Assembly (NCBI GenBank): GCA_000435495.1
Contig: FR884033.1
Coordinates: 14,922 to 53,714, forward strand
DNA: 38,793 nt
Source of the DNA: Firmicutes bacterium CAG:552
GTDB lineage: Bacteria; Bacillota; Clostridia; Christensenellales; Pumilibacteraceae
Direction of reading: 5' to 3'
This document shows, one piece after another, positions 31,519 to 38,793 of this stretch. Made by a program: the position numbers and the translations under genes. How positions within the stretch are numbered: position 1 is the first letter of the stretch; each line of letters opens with the position of its first letter. Under the pieces are notes generated by a model. The model saw nothing but the letters and a program-made list of their open reading frames with translations. It was not told the DNA's origin and did no database searches.

Positions 31519-33261
31519 CTACTTTTTCATTCGTTTGAGCTGCTTTTCTACCGTAGCCAACTCGCCTAAAAGCGCACTGTCCTTGGTGGACTCCCATAAA
31601 GAAATCAGCTGCTCTTTCTTCTGTTCGAGACTCTTTTTTTGCATCAGCGCAACGCATTCGTCAAATTTGTTTCTGTCGTCGCCGGGCATAAACTTGTAGT
31701 TTATAAGCTCGCTTATATATTCGACCTCATCGCTTTGCGCTCTCGAAACGAGAGACTGAACAGAATAACTTTGTTTATATCTTTCCAATGCCAACGAATA
31801 CGCTTTGCGAGCACGTTCGTCTGACAAATACGGAAATATGTCGCAGTTAAAATCGGCATACGGCAATGTATTTACGAGCGCTGCCAACACAAACGTTTGA
31901 GCGGCAATAAGCGAGTCCTTTACTTTTTCCTGTTCACCGACTTCGGTGCCTTTGTTTTCGCTTTGCGATTGCCTCTCAGTGAGTTCGGCTTGTTTTAACA
32001 ATACCGACATACTGTATCCTGTAAGTTTATGAATCTGACCGAGATATTCCTCTTGTTCGACAGGATTATCCAGCCTTTTTATGACCTTGATCGCCTCTAC
32101 GGCGAATTTGCTTTTCCCGTCTGGCTGACTTAAGTCATAAGATGCGGCAAGATTATTTATTTTAAATGCCGTCAGAGTAACGGCTTTCGATAACAATTGC
32201 CTATAACCGTCTGCTCCGCTCCGCTTAATGATGTCATCCGGATCGAAGCCGCCGCCAAGCGGTACTACTCTGACGTTAAGTCCGACGGACTCGAGAATAT
32301 CCAATCCTCTAAGCGTTGCTTTTTGACCGGCACCGTCGCCGTCGTAACTTATGTAAATTTTGTTGCAATAGTTCTTTAGCATTCTTGCTTGTTCGGATGT
32401 AAGCGAAGTACCCATGCTTGCAACCACATTATCAAAGCCCGCTTTGTGTAAGGATATAGTATCCATATATCCTTCGGTTATGATGATAGAATCCAAACCC
32501 GCCTTTTGCTTTTTCTTTTTAATAAGGTTAATTCCGAAAATCGTCTTTGACTTATCGAAAAGTATTGTCTGACAGCTGTTACGGTATTTAGCAAATTTTG
32601 CGTCTTTTTCCAGCGTCCGACCGCCGAATGCGATTACGTTGTTAAACGCATTTATGATAGGAATCATCAACCTTCCGTAAAACACGTCGTACCAACCGTT
32701 TGCGCTTTGCTCCGCAATGCCGGCTTCCTTCATCTCGGTATAGGAATAACCTTTACTCTTTAAATAATCCGGCATCTCCGTGCCGTTAATACTGTAGCCG
32801 ATACCGAACTTGTTAATTTCGGAGGCAATTTGTCTTTCCTCACAATACTTCCTAGCGGTTTCGCCTTGCGGTGACATCAGATTTTCGTGATAATGCAATG
32901 CGGCAACTCTCATAAGCCCCAAAAGACGTTCTTTTTTCTTGGCAAACGCCTCGTCGGCGGCTTTGTCCGAAGCTCGATATTCCGGAACTTCCATGTGCGC
33001 CGCATCGGCAAGAATCCTGACAGCATCTCTTCCGTCAACGCTTTCGATCTTTTTTATAAACGAAATGGCGTTACCAGCCTCTTTACATCCGAAGCAGTAA
33101 TAAAGTTGTTTGTCCTGAGAAACGGTAAAAGACGGCTCTTTTTCGTGATGAAACGGACAACACCCCCAGTAGGTATTGCCCTTTTTTGTAAGCGAAACGT
33201 ACTTAGACACAAGTTGAACCAAGTCCGTTTTCGATAACAACTCATCGAGAAAATCTGCCAA
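31519..33261 (-). CDS. dnaG: DNA primase
   Basis: DnaG makes RNA primers at the replication fork. The 580 residues show the CHC2 zinc finger (CCPFHHEKEPSF and YYCFGC, residues about 35-60), the RNA-polymerase domain with YSINGTEMPDYL-region and MIPIINAFNNVIAFGGR, the TOPRIM motifs IITEGYMDTISLHKAGF and YISYDGDGAGQKAT, and a C-terminal helicase-interaction region that is diverged. It lies five bases after dgt and directly before rpoD, the classic macromolecular synthesis order. Confidence 0.96.
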   Translation of the reverse strand: MADFLDELLSKTDLVQLVSKYVSLTKKGNTYWGCCPFHHEKEPSFTVSQDKQLYYCFGCKEAGNAISFIKKIESVDGRDAVRILADAAHMEVPEYRASDKAADEAFAKKKERLLGLMRVAALHYHENLMSPQGETARKYCEERQIASEINKFGIGYSINGTEMPDYLKSKGYSYTEMKEAGIAEQSANGWYDVFYGRLMIPIINAFNNVIAFGGRTLEKDAKFAKYRNSCQTILFDKSKTIFGINLIKKKKQKAGLDSIIITEGYMDTISLHKAGFDNVVASMGTSLTSEQARMLKNYCNKIYISYDGDGAGQKATLRGLDILESVGLNVRVVPLGGGFDPDDIIKRSGADGYRQLLSKAVTLTAFKINNLAASYDLSQPDGKSKFAVEAIKVIKRLDNPVEQEEYLGQIHKLTGYSMSVLLKQAELTERQSQSENKGTEVGEQEKVKDSLIAAQTFVLAALVNTLPYADFNCDIFPYLSDERARKAYSLALERYKQSYSVQSLVSRAQSDEVEYISELINYKFMPGDDRNKFDECVALMQKKSLEQKKEQLISLWESTKDSALLGELATVEKQLKRMKK

Positions 33262-33266
33262 ACTCT

Positions 33267-34259
33267 TTATAACCCCCAGCTTTTAGGAATAGTAATATCT
33301 TCGTACACTTTTACGGCATATCTGTCACTCATGCCCGAAATATGATCGCACACTTTTTGCGGCAGCTCGCTATCCATATCCAAAATCGATTTAGGTAATT
33401 TATCTTTGTTTCGGTAATAATACTCATACAAAAACTTAATCATATCAACGGCTTTGCCTTCTTCAGCCTTAGCTTTACTGTTTACATAAACTTTGTCGAA
33501 CATGAAGCTTCTCAGTCCGTCCATATAGCCTTTAAACTCAACGCTCGGCGCAACAAAATCTTTTCCGTAACTGTGATTTATTATGTCCAAAATCATATTG
33601 TTGATACGTTTACCGTGACTTTCGCCTACGTTTTTGCGATAAACGTCGGGAATATCCGTTTCGGAAATAATGCCGCCGTGAACTGCGTCGTCGATATCGT
33701 GATTTATATATGCTATTTTGTCACTAAGCGACACTATAACGCCTTCGAGCGTATTCGGAGTACAATCCGACGGATGATTTAAAATGCCGTCTCTGACTTC
33801 ATAGCACAAATTCATTCCTTTGCCGTCGTATTCCAACTTTTCCACCACTCTGAGCGACTGTTCGTTGTGCCTGAAATGAGTGAAAGTATTAAGAGCACGT
33901 TCTCCGGCGTGGCCATACGGAGTGTGTCCGAGATCGTGTCCGAGAGCTATTGCCTCACACAAGTCTTCGTTCATGCGCAACGCTCTCGCTATCGAGCGAG
34001 CTATCTGCGCAACTTCCAACGTATGCGTAAGTCTGGTTCGGTAATGATCTCCTTCGGGCGAAAGAAAAACCTGCGTCTTGTGTTTAAGACGCCTGAACGC
34101 TTTACAATGCAAAATTCTGTCTCTGTCTCGCTGAAACTCCGTGCGCATACAGCAAGGCTGAATATCCTTTAGTCTGCCTTTGGTGTTTGCCGACTTAACC
34201 GCATACGGAGACAAAAATTCACTTTCGATTTGATATGTAACTTGCTTAAAATCGGTCAT
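33267..34259 (-). CDS. dgt: dGTP triphosphohydrolase-like HD protein
   Basis: Proteins of this family split dNTPs into deoxynucleosides and triphosphate. The 330 residues carry the HD-domain motifs: RTRLTHTLEVAQIARSIARAL near residue 75, GHDLGHTPYGHAGE near residue 105, and the downstream Asp in SLSDKIAYINHDIDDAV near residue 180. The frame starts at a TTG three codons earlier; I prefer the ATG at 34259, though neither has a clear ribosome binding site. In Clostridia it often lies between ppdK and dnaG, as here. Substrate preference is not predictable, and Dgt-type 1 versus the Firmicutes dGTPase-like type 2 is not distinguished. Confidence 0.9.
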   Translation of the reverse strand: MTDFKQVTYQIESEFLSPYAVKSANTKGRLKDIQPCCMRTEFQRDRDRILHCKAFRRLKHKTQVFLSPEGDHYRTRLTHTLEVAQIARSIARALRMNEDLCEAIALGHDLGHTPYGHAGERALNTFTHFRHNEQSLRVVEKLEYDGKGMNLCYEVRDGILNHPSDCTPNTLEGVIVSLSDKIAYINHDIDDAVHGGIISETDIPDVYRKNVGESHGKRINNMILDIINHSYGKDFVAPSVEFKGYMDGLRSFMFDKVYVNSKAKAEEGKAVDMIKFLYEYYYRNKDKLPKSILDMDSELPQKVCDHISGMSDRYAVKVYEDITIPKSWGL

Positions 34260-34303
34260 TTTCGCCAAAAAACCTGTATATTTTATTCGTCTTATAAGCC
34301 ACT

Positions 34304-34330
34304 ACAAGGACGGCTGTTCGCCGCCCTTGT
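34304..34330 (-). terminator. hairpin between ppdK and dgt
   Basis: ACAAGGGCGGC and GCCGTCCTTGT on the minus strand form an 11-pair stem (one G-U) with a five-base loop, 14 bases after the ppdK stop codon. No T run follows (AGTGGCTTAT), so read-through into dgt is likely. No clear promoter for the dgt-dnaG-rpoD operon is visible in the remaining gap. Confidence 0.6.
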
Positions 34331-34344
34331 ATTTGACAGATAAA

Positions 34345-36984
34345 TTACTTACGGGGGAAATTGATTGCAGCCTGAGCAGCAGCCAATCTTGCAATAGGAA
34401 CTCTGAACGGAGAGCAACTTACGTAAGAAAGTCCCGTACGATGGCAGAACGCAATTGTAAACGGATCGCCGCCGTGTTCGCCGCAAATACCGAGCTTTAT
34501 GTCCGGACGAGTCTGTCTGCCCTTCTTGCAAGCCATATCGACAAGCTGACCTACGCCCTCTTCGTCTATACGAGCAAACGGATCGCTTTCAAAGATCTTC
34601 TTGTCGTAATATTCGCCCAAGAATTTAGCTGCGTCGTCACGGCTGAATCCGAAGGTCATTTGCGTAAGATCGTTTGTTCCGAAGGAGAAGAATTCGGCTT
34701 CCTTAGCTATCTTATCTGCCGTAAGAGCAGCTCTGGGTATCTCTATCATGGTACCTACCATGTACTTAAGCTTAACGTTTTCTCTTGCTATAATAGCGTC
34801 GGCGGTTTTTACTATGATGTCCTTAACGTACTTAAGCTCTTTTACGTCGCCGACAAGCGGAACCATAATTTCGGGAACAATGTTCCACCCCTTTTCTCTG
34901 TTAACTTCGATTGCAGCTTCGATAACTGCGGTAGTTTGCATTTCCGCAATTTCGGGGAAAGTAATACTGAGACGGCAACCTCTGTGACCCATCATGGGGT
35001 TAAACTCATGCAAACCTTCGATAGTGCTCTTAAGTTCATCAAACTTAAGTCCCATCTCGTCTGCAAGAACTTTAATGTCTTCGTCGTTGTGCGGAACGAA
35101 CTCGTGAAGAGGCGGATCGAGGAAACGAATGGTAGCCGGTCTGCCTTCGAGTGCTTCGTATATACCCTTAAAGTCTTTCTTCTGCATGGGAAGGAGTTTA
35201 GCAAGAGCACGTTTGCGTTCCTCGCTGTTCTTGCTTACGATCATCTCTCTCATAGCTTTGATACGATCGGCTTCGAAGAACATATGTTCGGTACGAGTAA
35301 GACCTATGCCTTCGGCTCCGAATTTAACCGCTTGCGCAGCGTCCTTCGGATTGTCTGCGTTGGTACGAACTTTAAGCACTCTGTACTTGTCCGCCCAGTC
35401 CATCATCGTCTTAAAGTCTCCGGTAAGCGACGCCGGTTCGGTTGCGATCTTGCAATCGTAAATATTGCCGGTGCTTCCGTCAAGGCTGATCCAATCGCCT
35501 TCGCTGAGGACTTTACCTGCGATGTACAACTTCTTGTTATCTTCGTCTACTCTGGTTATATCTTGACAACCCGAAACGCAGCAGGTACCCATGCCTCTTG
35601 CAACGACTGCCGCATGAGAAGTCATGCCGCCTCTTGCAGTAAGAATACCCTCGCAGACATTCATACCCTCGATATCTTCGGGGCTTGTCTCCAATCTAAC
35701 CAAAACAAGCTTGTTTTTCTTGTCTTGAGTCTTAAGTTCAACGGCTCTTTCAGCGGTAAATACGATTTGTCCGCACGCAGCGCCCGGGGAAGCCGGCAAC
35801 GCCTTACTGAGCGGCGTAGCTTCTTTAAGCGCATTAGCCACGAACTGCGGATGAAGCAATGCGTCAAGCTGCTTGGGATCTATCATACAAACAGCCTGCT
35901 TTTCGTCAATCATGCCTTCGGCAACGAGATCGACCGCAATCTTAAGAGCAGCCTTTGCCGTGCGTTTTCCGTTACGAGTTTGAAGCATATAGAGTTTGCC
36001 TTCTTCGATGGTAAATTCCATATCCTGCATATCTCTGTAATGTTTTTCCAAACGGTCGCAGATATCGAGGAACTGATTATAAAGTCTCTCGTTTTGTTCT
36101 TTAAGTTCGGAAATACGCTTGGGCGTACGAATGCCTGCCACTACGTCTTCGCCCTGCGCATTCATCAAATATTCGCCGAAAAGTCCTTTGTCGCCCGTAG
36201 CGGGATCTCTGGTAAACGCCACGCCGGTACCTGAAGTCTCGCCCTTGTTACCGAATACCATTATCTGGATGTTTACAGCGGTACCCCAGCTGTACGGAAT
36301 GTCATGCATTCTTCTGTAAGTATTTGCTCTGGGGTTGTCCCACGAACGGAATACGGCCTTCGTTGCTTCGATAAGCTGAAGGTGCGGATCCTGCGGAAAG
36401 TCTACGCCCTGATTCTTTTTGTAGTTTGACTTAAAGAGCTCTACTATCTCTTTGAGATCGTCTGCGGTAAGATCCGTATCGGACTTGCAACCTTTGGACG
36501 CCTTTATTTCATCGAGGATTTCCTCGTACACTTTTTTGGGTTGTTCCATAACGACATCGGAGAACATCTGTATAAATCTGCGATAAGAATCGTAAGCAAA
36601 ACGAGGATTGCCCGTCTTTTTTGCAAGACCTTCTACCGCTTTGTCGTTAAGACCGAGGTTGAGGATAGTATCCATCATACCCGGCATGGATGCTCTTGCT
36701 CCGCTTCTTACGGATACCAAAAGCGGATCGTTTTCGTCTCCAAACTTTTTGCCGTACATATTTTCAATTTTCGAAAGAGCTTCAAAGAGCTGCTTTTCGA
36801 TTTCTTCGTTAATTCTTCTACCGTCCTCATAGTACTGAGTGCAAGCTTCGGTGGACACCGTAAAGCCTTGAGGAACCGGAAGTCCCAAACTTGTCATTTC
36901 TGCGAGGTTTGCACCCTTGCCGCCAAGCAATTCTCGCATCGAACTGTTACCCTCGCTGAACAAATAAACAAACTTTTTTGCCAT
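34345..36984 (-). CDS. ppdK: pyruvate, phosphate dikinase
   Basis: PPDK interconverts pyruvate, ATP and phosphate with phosphoenolpyruvate, AMP and pyrophosphate, acting in pyrophosphate-linked glycolysis or gluconeogenesis. The 879 residues hold the N-terminal ATP-grasp domain (KFVYLFSEGNSSMRELLGGKGANL and SVRSGARASMPGMMDT), the phosphohistidine domain with GGMTSHAAVVARGMG, and the C-terminal PEP domain with GICGEHGGDP carrying the catalytic Cys. I use the ATG at 36984, preceded by AAGGAG, not the one six codons upstream. It has its own promoter at 37015-37043. In many Clostridia it lies near dgt and dnaG. Confidence 0.97.
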   Translation of the reverse strand: MAKKFVYLFSEGNSSMRELLGGKGANLAEMTSLGLPVPQGFTVSTEACTQYYEDGRRINEEIEKQLFEALSKIENMYGKKFGDENDPLLVSVRSGARASMPGMMDTILNLGLNDKAVEGLAKKTGNPRFAYDSYRRFIQMFSDVVMEQPKKVYEEILDEIKASKGCKSDTDLTADDLKEIVELFKSNYKKNQGVDFPQDPHLQLIEATKAVFRSWDNPRANTYRRMHDIPYSWGTAVNIQIMVFGNKGETSGTGVAFTRDPATGDKGLFGEYLMNAQGEDVVAGIRTPKRISELKEQNERLYNQFLDICDRLEKHYRDMQDMEFTIEEGKLYMLQTRNGKRTAKAALKIAVDLVAEGMIDEKQAVCMIDPKQLDALLHPQFVANALKEATPLSKALPASPGAACGQIVFTAERAVELKTQDKKNKLVLVRLETSPEDIEGMNVCEGILTARGGMTSHAAVVARGMGTCCVSGCQDITRVDEDNKKLYIAGKVLSEGDWISLDGSTGNIYDCKIATEPASLTGDFKTMMDWADKYRVLKVRTNADNPKDAAQAVKFGAEGIGLTRTEHMFFEADRIKAMREMIVSKNSEERKRALAKLLPMQKKDFKGIYEALEGRPATIRFLDPPLHEFVPHNDEDIKVLADEMGLKFDELKSTIEGLHEFNPMMGHRGCRLSITFPEIAEMQTTAVIEAAIEVNREKGWNIVPEIMVPLVGDVKELKYVKDIIVKTADAIIARENVKLKYMVGTMIEIPRAALTADKIAKEAEFFSFGTNDLTQMTFGFSRDDAAKFLGEYYDKKIFESDPFARIDEEGVGQLVDMACKKGRQTRPDIKLGICGEHGGDPFTIAFCHRTGLSYVSCSPFRVPIARLAAAQAAINFPRK

Positions 36985-37014
36985 CTGTTTTCTCCTTATC
37001 ATTTCAATCGGTTA

Positions 37015-37043
37015 ATTATAGCACTTACACATACAATTGGCAA
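37015..37043 (-). promoter_or_regulatory. sigma-A promoter of ppdK
   Basis: TTGCCA at 37038-37043 and a consensus TATAAT at 37015-37020 on the minus strand are 17 bases apart, with TGC as an extended -10. Transcription should start near 37008, about 24 bases before the ppdK ATG. Confidence 0.87.
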
Positions 37044-37097
37044 GCAATTTAGGTTGCATTATGAAACAAAATTTATATTTTTTTTACGCCGAACAGT

Positions 37098-37123
37098 AAA
37101 AAAAGTCTTAAGTTTAAAAGACT
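37098..37123 (-). terminator. intrinsic terminator upstream of ppdK
   Basis: AGTCTT and AAGACT form a six-pair stem across an eight-base loop, followed on the minus strand by a run of seven Ts. Together with the hairpin at 37187-37209 it ends the era-yqzL-recO transcript before the ppdK promoter. Confidence 0.7.
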
Positions 37124-37186
37124 CAAACCTTTTACGACAGCTTAACTCGTTACTTCGATTTTACTGCGATTAAAAAATCGAAATGC

Positions 37187-37209
37187 CCGTATTCTCTGTT
37201 ACAATACGG
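37187..37209 (-). terminator. hairpin overlapping the recO stop codon
   Basis: CCGTATT and AATACGG form a seven-pair stem with a nine-base loop that contains the recO TAA. It is followed seven bases later on the minus strand by six Ts. It is probably a first, weaker terminator of the era operon. Confidence 0.55.
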
Positions 37210-37813
37210 ACATCGATTTAAGATTGCACTCAAATATTTCGCAAAACCTTTTGTAAATTCTCGTAAGCGTCAAATCTACAAGTTCTTCGTTTGCGTCAAT
37301 GTCGGCGACTCCTCGGTTTGTAAGCGTTAAAAGCTGCATAACGGTGGTCGGTTTTCCGTCAAACGGAGAGTATTCGTACAAAAAACCGCTCTTATGTATG
37401 CAGCCTTGAAAGAAGGAGGTCAAAACTATCTTGGAATTATTGTTACGATAAATAAGCTCTTTGAGTTTACGTAACAGCAAAAAAAATATCTGCGGATTCG
37501 CAGCATAACAACACACCCGATATGCGGCCTCGAGCATGGCGCAACCGTACGTATAGGAATCGTAGTCGGTAACGCTAAACAGTTCTTCAATTACGCTTGC
37601 GCCGGTTACGGTATAACGGTTGCCTTTTTTTGCGACGTCAAAGCTGCAAAACGAAAAAGGTTGGGCGGCAAATTTTAACTTTGCGCCCTGCTTTTTAACT
37701 CCTTTCATCACTGCCTTAAACACCTCGCCCTCAGACGAAAACAGTGTCACCATTTTGTCCGATTCGAGATAATCTTCGGCAAACAAAACTATAGCCGTTA
37801 CGTTATTGTTCAT
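37199..37813 (-). CDS. recO: DNA repair protein RecO, compact form
   Basis: RecO works with RecR to load RecA on SSB-coated single-stranded DNA. The 204 residues begin with an OB-fold region (TAIVLFAEDYLESDKMVTLFSSEGE, then VMKGVKK) that matches RecO, followed by a helical domain with LEAAYRV. Family members are usually about 240-255 residues; here the C-terminal CxxC zinc module is missing and only GCIHKSGFLYEYSPFDG lies near its place. Position after era and the yqzL-like gene strongly supports the call. The start overlaps the end of the yqzL-like gene by 11 bases. Confidence 0.85.
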   Translation of the reverse strand: MNNNVTAIVLFAEDYLESDKMVTLFSSEGEVFKAVMKGVKKQGAKLKFAAQPFSFCSFDVAKKGNRYTVTGASVIEELFSVTDYDSYTYGCAMLEAAYRVCCYAANPQIFFLLLRKLKELIYRNNNSKIVLTSFFQGCIHKSGFLYEYSPFDGKPTTVMQLLTLTNRGVADIDANEELVDLTLTRIYKRFCEIFECNLKSMSVL

Positions 37814-37907
37814 CCTTACTTAGGTACGTGTACATCGAGTAGAACTCCGGTCTGCCCGTCTTTACAAACAAATGCCACATTTCTTCGCATTTCTTAAAAT
37901 TATCCAT
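37803..37907 (-). CDS. YqzL-like small protein
   Basis: A 34-codon frame between era and recO translates to a peptide with WHLFVKTGRPEFYSMYTYL, close to the W-x2-F-x2-TG-x4-Y-x2-Y pattern of YqzL proteins. YqzL is encoded exactly between era and recO in Bacillus and many Clostridia; its function is not known. The frame overlaps recO by 11 bases and starts 16 bases after the era stop. An AAAGG lies too close to the ATG to be an ideal ribosome binding site, so translation may depend on coupling. Bacillus YqzL is a little longer, near 47 residues. Confidence 0.72.
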   Translation of the reverse strand: MDNFKKCEEMWHLFVKTGRPEFYSMYTYLSKDEQ

Positions 37908-37923
37908 GCCTTTATTTTGCGCA

Positions 37924-38793
37924 TTACTTGTCCGAATATCCTATATCTTTGATAACGTTATAATTATTTCGCCAATCTTCTCGCACTTTTACGAAAAGTT
38001 TGAGATTTACTTTGCTACCTATGATCTTCTCGATATCCTTACGAGCAGAGGCACCGATACGTTTTATCATAGAGCCTTTTTCACCGATTATTATCATCTT
38101 AGACGAATCCTTTTCACACACAATATCGCACTCGATATTCGTCTTATTTTTACGTTCGTCATATTCGGACGTTTGATAAATCACTCCGATTCCGTGCGGT
38201 ATCTCGTCTTGCAAAAGAAGCAACGCCTTTTCCCTTATAATCTCGCAAATCATATAGCTGATAGGTTTGTCCGAAACTTCGCCGTCAAGAAAATATTTGT
38301 CGCCCTGCGGAAGATATTTTTTTATGCACGACTTCAACTCTTCGACTGTTTTGCTACGGCGAACAGAGCAAGGCACTATTTCTTTAACGTTTGAATTTTT
38401 TAATAACGGTGTAAACTTTTCGAGTATTGCAAATGTCTTTTCTACTTGCACAAGGTCTATCTTGTTAACTGCCACTATAACGTTGTAACCCGATTCGGCA
38501 TAAGACTTAACTCTCTCGATATCGTTTTCGCTTACTCCCTTCGACGCATCAAAAACAGCCACCAATACGTCCAAGTCCTCCATTGCAGACTTAACGCATT
38601 TATTCATATATTCGCCGAGTTTGGTACGAGCAATGTGAATACCCGGCGTATCGACAAACACTATCTGACAGTCTTCATCGTTAGCCACGCCCATTATTCG
38701 GTCTCTCGTCGTTTGCGGCTTCGGAGATACGATGCTCACCTTTTCACCGACCATTGCGTTTATCAAACTGCTTTTACCCACGTTAGGTCTTCC
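37924..38793 (-). CDS. era: GTPase Era, N-terminus outside the window
   Basis: Era is a GTPase that binds the 3' end of 16S rRNA and helps mature the 30S subunit. The frame is open to the right edge, where GRPNVGKSSLINAMVG gives the P-loop, so only about the first ten residues are missing; the GTG inside this motif is not a start. Also seen are PQTTRDRIMG (G2), VDTPGIH (G3), VNKIDLVQ (G4) and a KH domain with GEKGSMIKRIGASARKDIEK near the end, followed by LKLFVKVREDW. The TAA overlaps an ATG in another frame. It begins the era-yqzL-recO group. Confidence 0.96.
   Translation of the reverse strand, partial: GRPNVGKSSLINAMVGEKVSIVSPKPQTTRDRIMGVANDEDCQIVFVDTPGIHIARTKLGEYMNKCVKSAMEDLDVLVAVFDASKGVSENDIERVKSYAESGYNVIVAVNKIDLVQVEKTFAILEKFTPLLKNSNVKEIVPCSVRRSKTVEELKSCIKKYLPQGDKYFLDGEVSDKPISYMICEIIREKALLLLQDEIPHGIGVIYQTSEYDERKNKTNIECDIVCEKDSSKMIIIGEKGSMIKRIGASARKDIEKIIGSKVNLKLFVKVREDWRNNYNVIKDIGYSDK

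Noticed and set aside
34327..36234. 635-codon open frame on the plus strand
   Set aside because: It lies wholly antisense to ppdK, has no recognisable domain, and reads as Cys, Phe and Ser-rich shadow sequence. ppdK is certain from its motifs and promoter.

Overview
The window is 38.8 kb of AT-rich, gene-dense bacterial chromosome that I read as a low-GC Firmicute, most likely an uncultivated member of Clostridia. The reasons are the conserved Firmicutes neighbourhoods (era-yqzL-recO, dnaG-rpoD-trmK-yqfO, rpmF-plsX-rnc-smc-ftsY, ylxM-ffh-rpsP-khpA-rimM-trmD-rbgA-rnhB, coaD next to rsmD and tmcAL), AGGAGG-type ribosome binding sites, frequent TTG starts, and TTGACA/TATAAT promoters. Almost every gene is on the minus strand. 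The two exceptions are a partial gene at the left edge and rqcH in the middle. I found no tRNA, rRNA, insertion sequence, prophage or CRISPR array. No stretch over 300 bases lacks a gene; the longest gap is about 240 bases, after rqcH.

Layout from left to right (minus-strand operons are transcribed from high to low coordinates): (1) 1-836, partial tmcAL on the plus strand, ending convergently inside the last codons of the DAHP synthase gene. (2) 826-10031, a superoperon of about 15 genes with one clear promoter at 10086-10115: ylxM, ffh, rpsP, khpA, rimM, trmD, rbgA, rnhB, yraN, alr, 5-formyl-THF cyclo-ligase, rsmD, coaD, a coiled-coil protein and DAHP synthase. It joins protein targeting, ribosome maturation and rRNA/tRNA modification with a few metabolic genes. 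The ribosomal protein gene rplS, usual after trmD, is missing. (3) 10211-17851, tig, clpP, clpX, lon, engB, an unrecognised Cys-rich protein and a metallophosphoesterase: a protein-folding and proteolysis cluster with a strong promoter. (4) 17997-19670, rqcH on the plus strand, driven by a promoter placed back to back with that of tig. (5) 19913-26537, rpmF, plsX, rnc, then smc and ftsY from a second promoter whose -35 lies in the rnc terminator. (6) 26629-34259, dgt, dnaG, rpoD, trmK, yqfO, a zinc-ribbon coiled-coil protein and galU, followed by queT behind a preQ1-I riboswitch. (7) 34345-38793, ppdK with its own promoter, then recO, a 34-codon yqzL-like gene, and era running off the right edge.

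The genes are mostly housekeeping: SRP targeting (ffh, ftsY, ylxM), nascent-chain folding and quality control (tig, clpXP, lon, rqcH), ribosome biogenesis (era, rbgA, engB, rsmD, rimM, rnc), replication and transcription (dnaG, rpoD, smc, recO), and central metabolism (ppdK, DAHP synthase). I see no convincing undescribed multi-gene system. The most interesting signals are regulatory or architectural: a compact preQ1 riboswitch that starts in the galU stop codon; a sigma factor with an apparently duplicated region 1.1; a Cys-rich unknown gene whose ribosome binding site is also the 3' arm of a terminator-like hairpin; a strong hairpin at the khpA-rimM junction; and a possibly leaderless phosphoesterase mRNA.
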